From the IMG/VR virus record IMGVR_UViG_3300047509_000156, positions 42,482 through 106,481 of that record: a stretch of DNA of 64,000 nucleotides. The stretch is one strand, 5' to 3'. Of this stretch, positions 62,221 to 64,000 are shown piece by piece. Position 1 is the stretch's first letter. Each line of letters opens with the position of its first letter. The notes under the pieces are model-generated. The model was not told the DNA's origin, did no database searches, and worked only from the letters and a program-made list of their open reading frames with translations. Source of the stretch: a virus. Both the position numbers and the translations under genes were made by a program.

Positions 62221-62719
62221 TTCTGGTGGAACCCTGGGAAACCCATTCGTCCCGTCTTCAGAGACGATCGACTACTTCAACGATGAAGGTGTCTGGACGG
62301 AAGTCATCTCCAGCAACGTGACGCACTTCGCCTTCTTCTGGATGATCTCCCATGAGGGCAACAGGCGCCTCGTCACCGGGGTCCTGGGCGTCAAATACTG
62401 GTGGAAAGGCGCAGGGGCAACCTACCTCTACATGGGCGTTCCGAGGCACTACTTCGAGGCAGCCGTCAACACCTCCGGCGCCGGCACGTCGATCCACGGA
62501 CGGGGAGCCATCAAGAGTTTCTCCGAAGGCCGGAAGGTGGTCCGGGCGAGTAGGGCGGTGTCGAAGCACTTTCGCGTGACGCCCAGATTAGATAGGGGCG
62601 CATCAAATGTCCTTCCAAAGGGTATTTCGGAAGAAGGAACTGGCGGCAGCGCCGGCCCCGGCGGGTGGACCTGGAGAAATTTACGCCGTACCCACATACC
62701 CTATTCACACGTGTCCTGA
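62213..62719 (+). CDS. KTSC-domain protein
   Basis: 168 aa. SSNVTHFAFFWMI then GVLGVKYWWKGAGATYLYMG, VPRHYFEAAVNTSGAGTSIH follows the KTSC pattern (a YxYxxVP strand, then a helix and SxGxxxxxxIRG-like end). KTSC domains occur in phage and mobile-element proteins; role unknown. The last 40 residues may be out of the natural frame. Confidence 0.65.
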   Translation: MADSGGTLGNPFVPSSETIDYFNDEGVWTEVISSNVTHFAFFWMISHEGNRRLVTGVLGVKYWWKGAGATYLYMGVPRHYFEAAVNTSGAGTSIHGRGAIKSFSEGRKVVRASRAVSKHFRVTPRLDRGASNVLPKGISEEGTGGSAGPGGWTWRNLRRTHIPYSHVS

Positions 62720-62901
62720 GCAGGCAACTCCATCAGTCCGGAACGTTTTCCCTGTCCCTTCTCGGGTTTGAATGGATTCGCTGCAAACTCCCGCTCGCAG
62801 CCGCAGCAGAGGATCACATCAACCCCCTCCAACTTCTCGTCGGACTCGATCCAGTTAAACTCCCCGCAGTGCGGGCAGGCGAGCCGGTGCCAGGTCTCCA
62901 T
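62701..62901 (-). CDS. Small zinc-ribbon protein
   Basis: 66 aa. CPHCGEFNW and CCGCEREF form a four-Cys zinc site. The C-terminal half is basic and Pro-rich. Follows 62903-63493 in the same direction. Confidence 0.7.
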   Translation of the reverse strand: METWHRLACPHCGEFNWIESDEKLEGVDVILCCGCEREFAANPFKPEKGQGKRSGLMELPAQDTCE

Positions 62902-62902
62902 A

Positions 62903-63493
62903 TCATTCTCCTTCGAGGGCGGATTTGAGGATACTGATGGTTGCCGAGTGCGCCGTTGCGCTTGTCATTTTCTCTGCCAGGAACTTCGCCTTCTCGATCG
63001 CCGAACGCAGCCGATCGATCTCCTCCCTGGCCTTCGTTGGTGGTAGCGGTGGGCGATCGGAGAAGTCGGCTAGTTCGGCCAGGAGAGTCTTCTTGATTGT
63101 TTCCGCCGACAGAGAGAATGACAACGACCTGTCGATGGCCTTCTCGATCCGTCTCCGCAGATCCGCCGCCCCCTGGGCGTAGAGTTCGTGGTCCTGCTGG
63201 AGTATGTCGAGCAGGTTATCCCTGGCGTCGATCTCGGCAAGGAGGAAGCGAACATCATCAGCGTAAGGGCCAACATATCGGGCGCGGTCGTGTAGTTCTG
63301 TCGTTCTAACCATATCCCTGATCTTGGCCATCTTGACGCCGTTATCGGTCGCCGCCTTCGCCCTGTTATCCTCCAGTGCCGCGTCGATGGCCTTCTGGAT
63401 TTCCATTTCTACGGACCAGGATTCTTTGGACGATCCGCCTCCGCTGGTTATTTTTCGTGCGGCATTGTAGGCGTGCTGACTGATGTCGCTCAT
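62903..63493 (-). CDS. Coiled-coil protein
   Basis: 196 aa. Long helices (DDVRFLLAEIDARDNLLDIL; KAREEIDRLRSAIEKAKFLA). Similar patterns are common in large phages as replication-associated proteins. No family recognised. Confidence 0.65.
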   Translation of the reverse strand: MSDISQHAYNAARKITSGGGSSKESWSVEMEIQKAIDAALEDNRAKAATDNGVKMAKIRDMVRTTELHDRARYVGPYADDVRFLLAEIDARDNLLDILQQDHELYAQGAADLRRRIEKAIDRSLSFSLSAETIKKTLLAELADFSDRPPLPPTKAREEIDRLRSAIEKAKFLAEKMTSATAHSATISILKSALEGE

Positions 63494-63512
63494 TCCTTAT
63501 CTCCTTATCCTT

Positions 63513-63541
63513 CAGATACGCTCTCTTCTCGCCATTGTGAC
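63513..63541 (-). promoter_or_regulatory. Phage promoter family member
   Basis: On minus: GTCACA, 17 bp, TATCTG. Serves 62903-63493 and overlaps the plus-strand TAGAAT region of 63578-63772. Confidence 0.85.
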
Positions 63542-63577
63542 AGCGATTCCCTAGAATACCACCCAGGAGGCAATCCG

Positions 63578-63772
63578 ATGAAAACCGAATACTTCACGAT
63601 TCAGATGCGGCACGGCAACGAAATGCAGAACTGGCGTGCCCTGAAGGACGGCGCCGGCAACATCCGCCGCTTCTCCGAGACAGACGCCAAGGCCGAGAAA
63701 GACCGCCTGACCGCCCTGGACAACGGCCTGGCCATCGAGATGGTCAAGGTGACGGAGGAAGTCGTTGATTGA
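63578..63772 (+). CDS. Small hypothetical protein
   Basis: 64 aa. AGGAGGCAATCCG precedes the ATG. Beta start (TEYFTIQMRHGNEMQNW) and a helix. Its stop overlaps the terminase start. Confidence 0.7.
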   Translation: MKTEYFTIQMRHGNEMQNWRALKDGAGNIRRFSETDAKAEKDRLTALDNGLAIEMVKVTEEVVD

Positions 63773-64000
63773 CACTCTTTCGCCTCCTCTGGAATCTCTA
63801 CTCGCGGGCATGGCGCAACTCGCCGACCGGCCCGAGGCGATCCAACCCTATATCGATTCCCTTCCCGTCTGGACGCGCAAACAACTCGACGCCGTCAAGC
63901 GGGCCATGATCGGCAAGCCCCAACCACTCGACCGCTTCTGGCTCGACCCATCCCGCCTCATGTCGGACGCCGGCATGACACCCGATCCCTGGCAGATGGA
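63765..64000 (+). CDS. Terminase large subunit, N-terminal part
   Basis: 78 codons to the right edge, from a TTG at 63765 with GGAGGAAGTCG upstream; ATG 63810 is an alternative. The visible part is helical and ends MTPDPWQ, the conserved DPWQ motif before the ATPase Walker A of TerL. Plus strand, opposite to the structural genes at 1-17 kb. The catalytic motifs lie beyond the window. Confidence 0.8.
   Translation, partial: MIDTLSPPLESLLAGMAQLADRPEAIQPYIDSLPVWTRKQLDAVKRAMIGKPQPLDRFWLDPSRLMSDAGMTPDPWQM

Noticed and set aside
1-64000. tRNA genes
   Set aside because: No cloverleaf with a GTTCRANNC T-loop and CCA-compatible acceptor was noticed by eye. A tRNA search program would settle it.
1-64000. 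Integrase and attachment site
   Set aside because: No tyrosine or serine recombinase motif was seen, so integration cannot be claimed from this window.

Overview
The window looks like part of a large tailed-bacteriophage genome, free or integrated, whose host is probably a planctomycete of the Gemmata group. Phage evidence: an HK97-type major capsid gene (14789-16288), head-tail connector and tail-type genes in the usual siphovirus order on the minus strand (capsid, decoration, connector 8113-9012, neck 5797-6183, tail completion 220-741, tail tube at the left edge), a terminase large subunit entering the right edge (63765), three free-standing homing endonucleases, RusA, a Rad52-type annealing protein, and dense coupled small genes. 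Host evidence: seven or eight proteins carry the LALADWxEExG motif of TIGR02996, a domain seen mainly in Gemmata relatives. The many tiny zinc-ribbon proteins fit a large-genome phage.

Layout. 1-17131 (minus): structural module interleaved with coupled zinc-ribbon genes, a sigma factor (4634-5470), a glycosyltransferase-methyltransferase fusion (9432-11270) and signal-peptide genes, interrupted by two plus-strand HNH genes (6286, 13886). 17737-30396 (minus): takeover and replication genes: CsrA, an RMF-like protein, MT-A70 and Dam methyltransferases, RusA, a TSCPD protein, an SF2 helicase and two ParB-like proteins with matching structured leaders. 30582-31820: a TnpB-only IS605-type element. 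31822-33501 (minus): HNH, Rad52-like and TIGR02996 genes. 33608-41524 (plus): an HTH regulator, cargo with two CxxCH cytochrome c-like secreted proteins and a Gly/Arg-rich repeat protein, then small membrane proteins that may hold the lysis genes. 41521-45771 (minus): mixed accessory genes ending in a third ParB-like gene. 45880-48973 (plus), 48970-49902 (minus, with GroES), then 49985-60922 (mostly plus): many one-gene cassettes. 61119-64000: mixed strands leading into terminase.

Two patterns stand out beyond the gene list. First, about 31 promoters share GTCACA, an exact 17-bp spacer (30 of 31) and TATATC or TATCT, usually followed by TCGCC and a ribosome binding site. They serve genes on both strands, including the phage sigma factor. 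Between 52.6 and 60.9 kb nearly every gene has its own copy. Second, seven scattered elements carry GGATTGAAAC, the 3' end of many type I and III CRISPR repeats, mostly just after a hairpin. None is in an array. They resemble the solitary repeat units described as RNA anti-CRISPRs in other phages. One sits directly downstream of a family promoter.

Several reading frames between 42 and 50 kb are broken at or near homopolymers. These may be assembly errors, phase variation or programmed frameshifts. A few positions in the 11.6 kb region may be off by one base.
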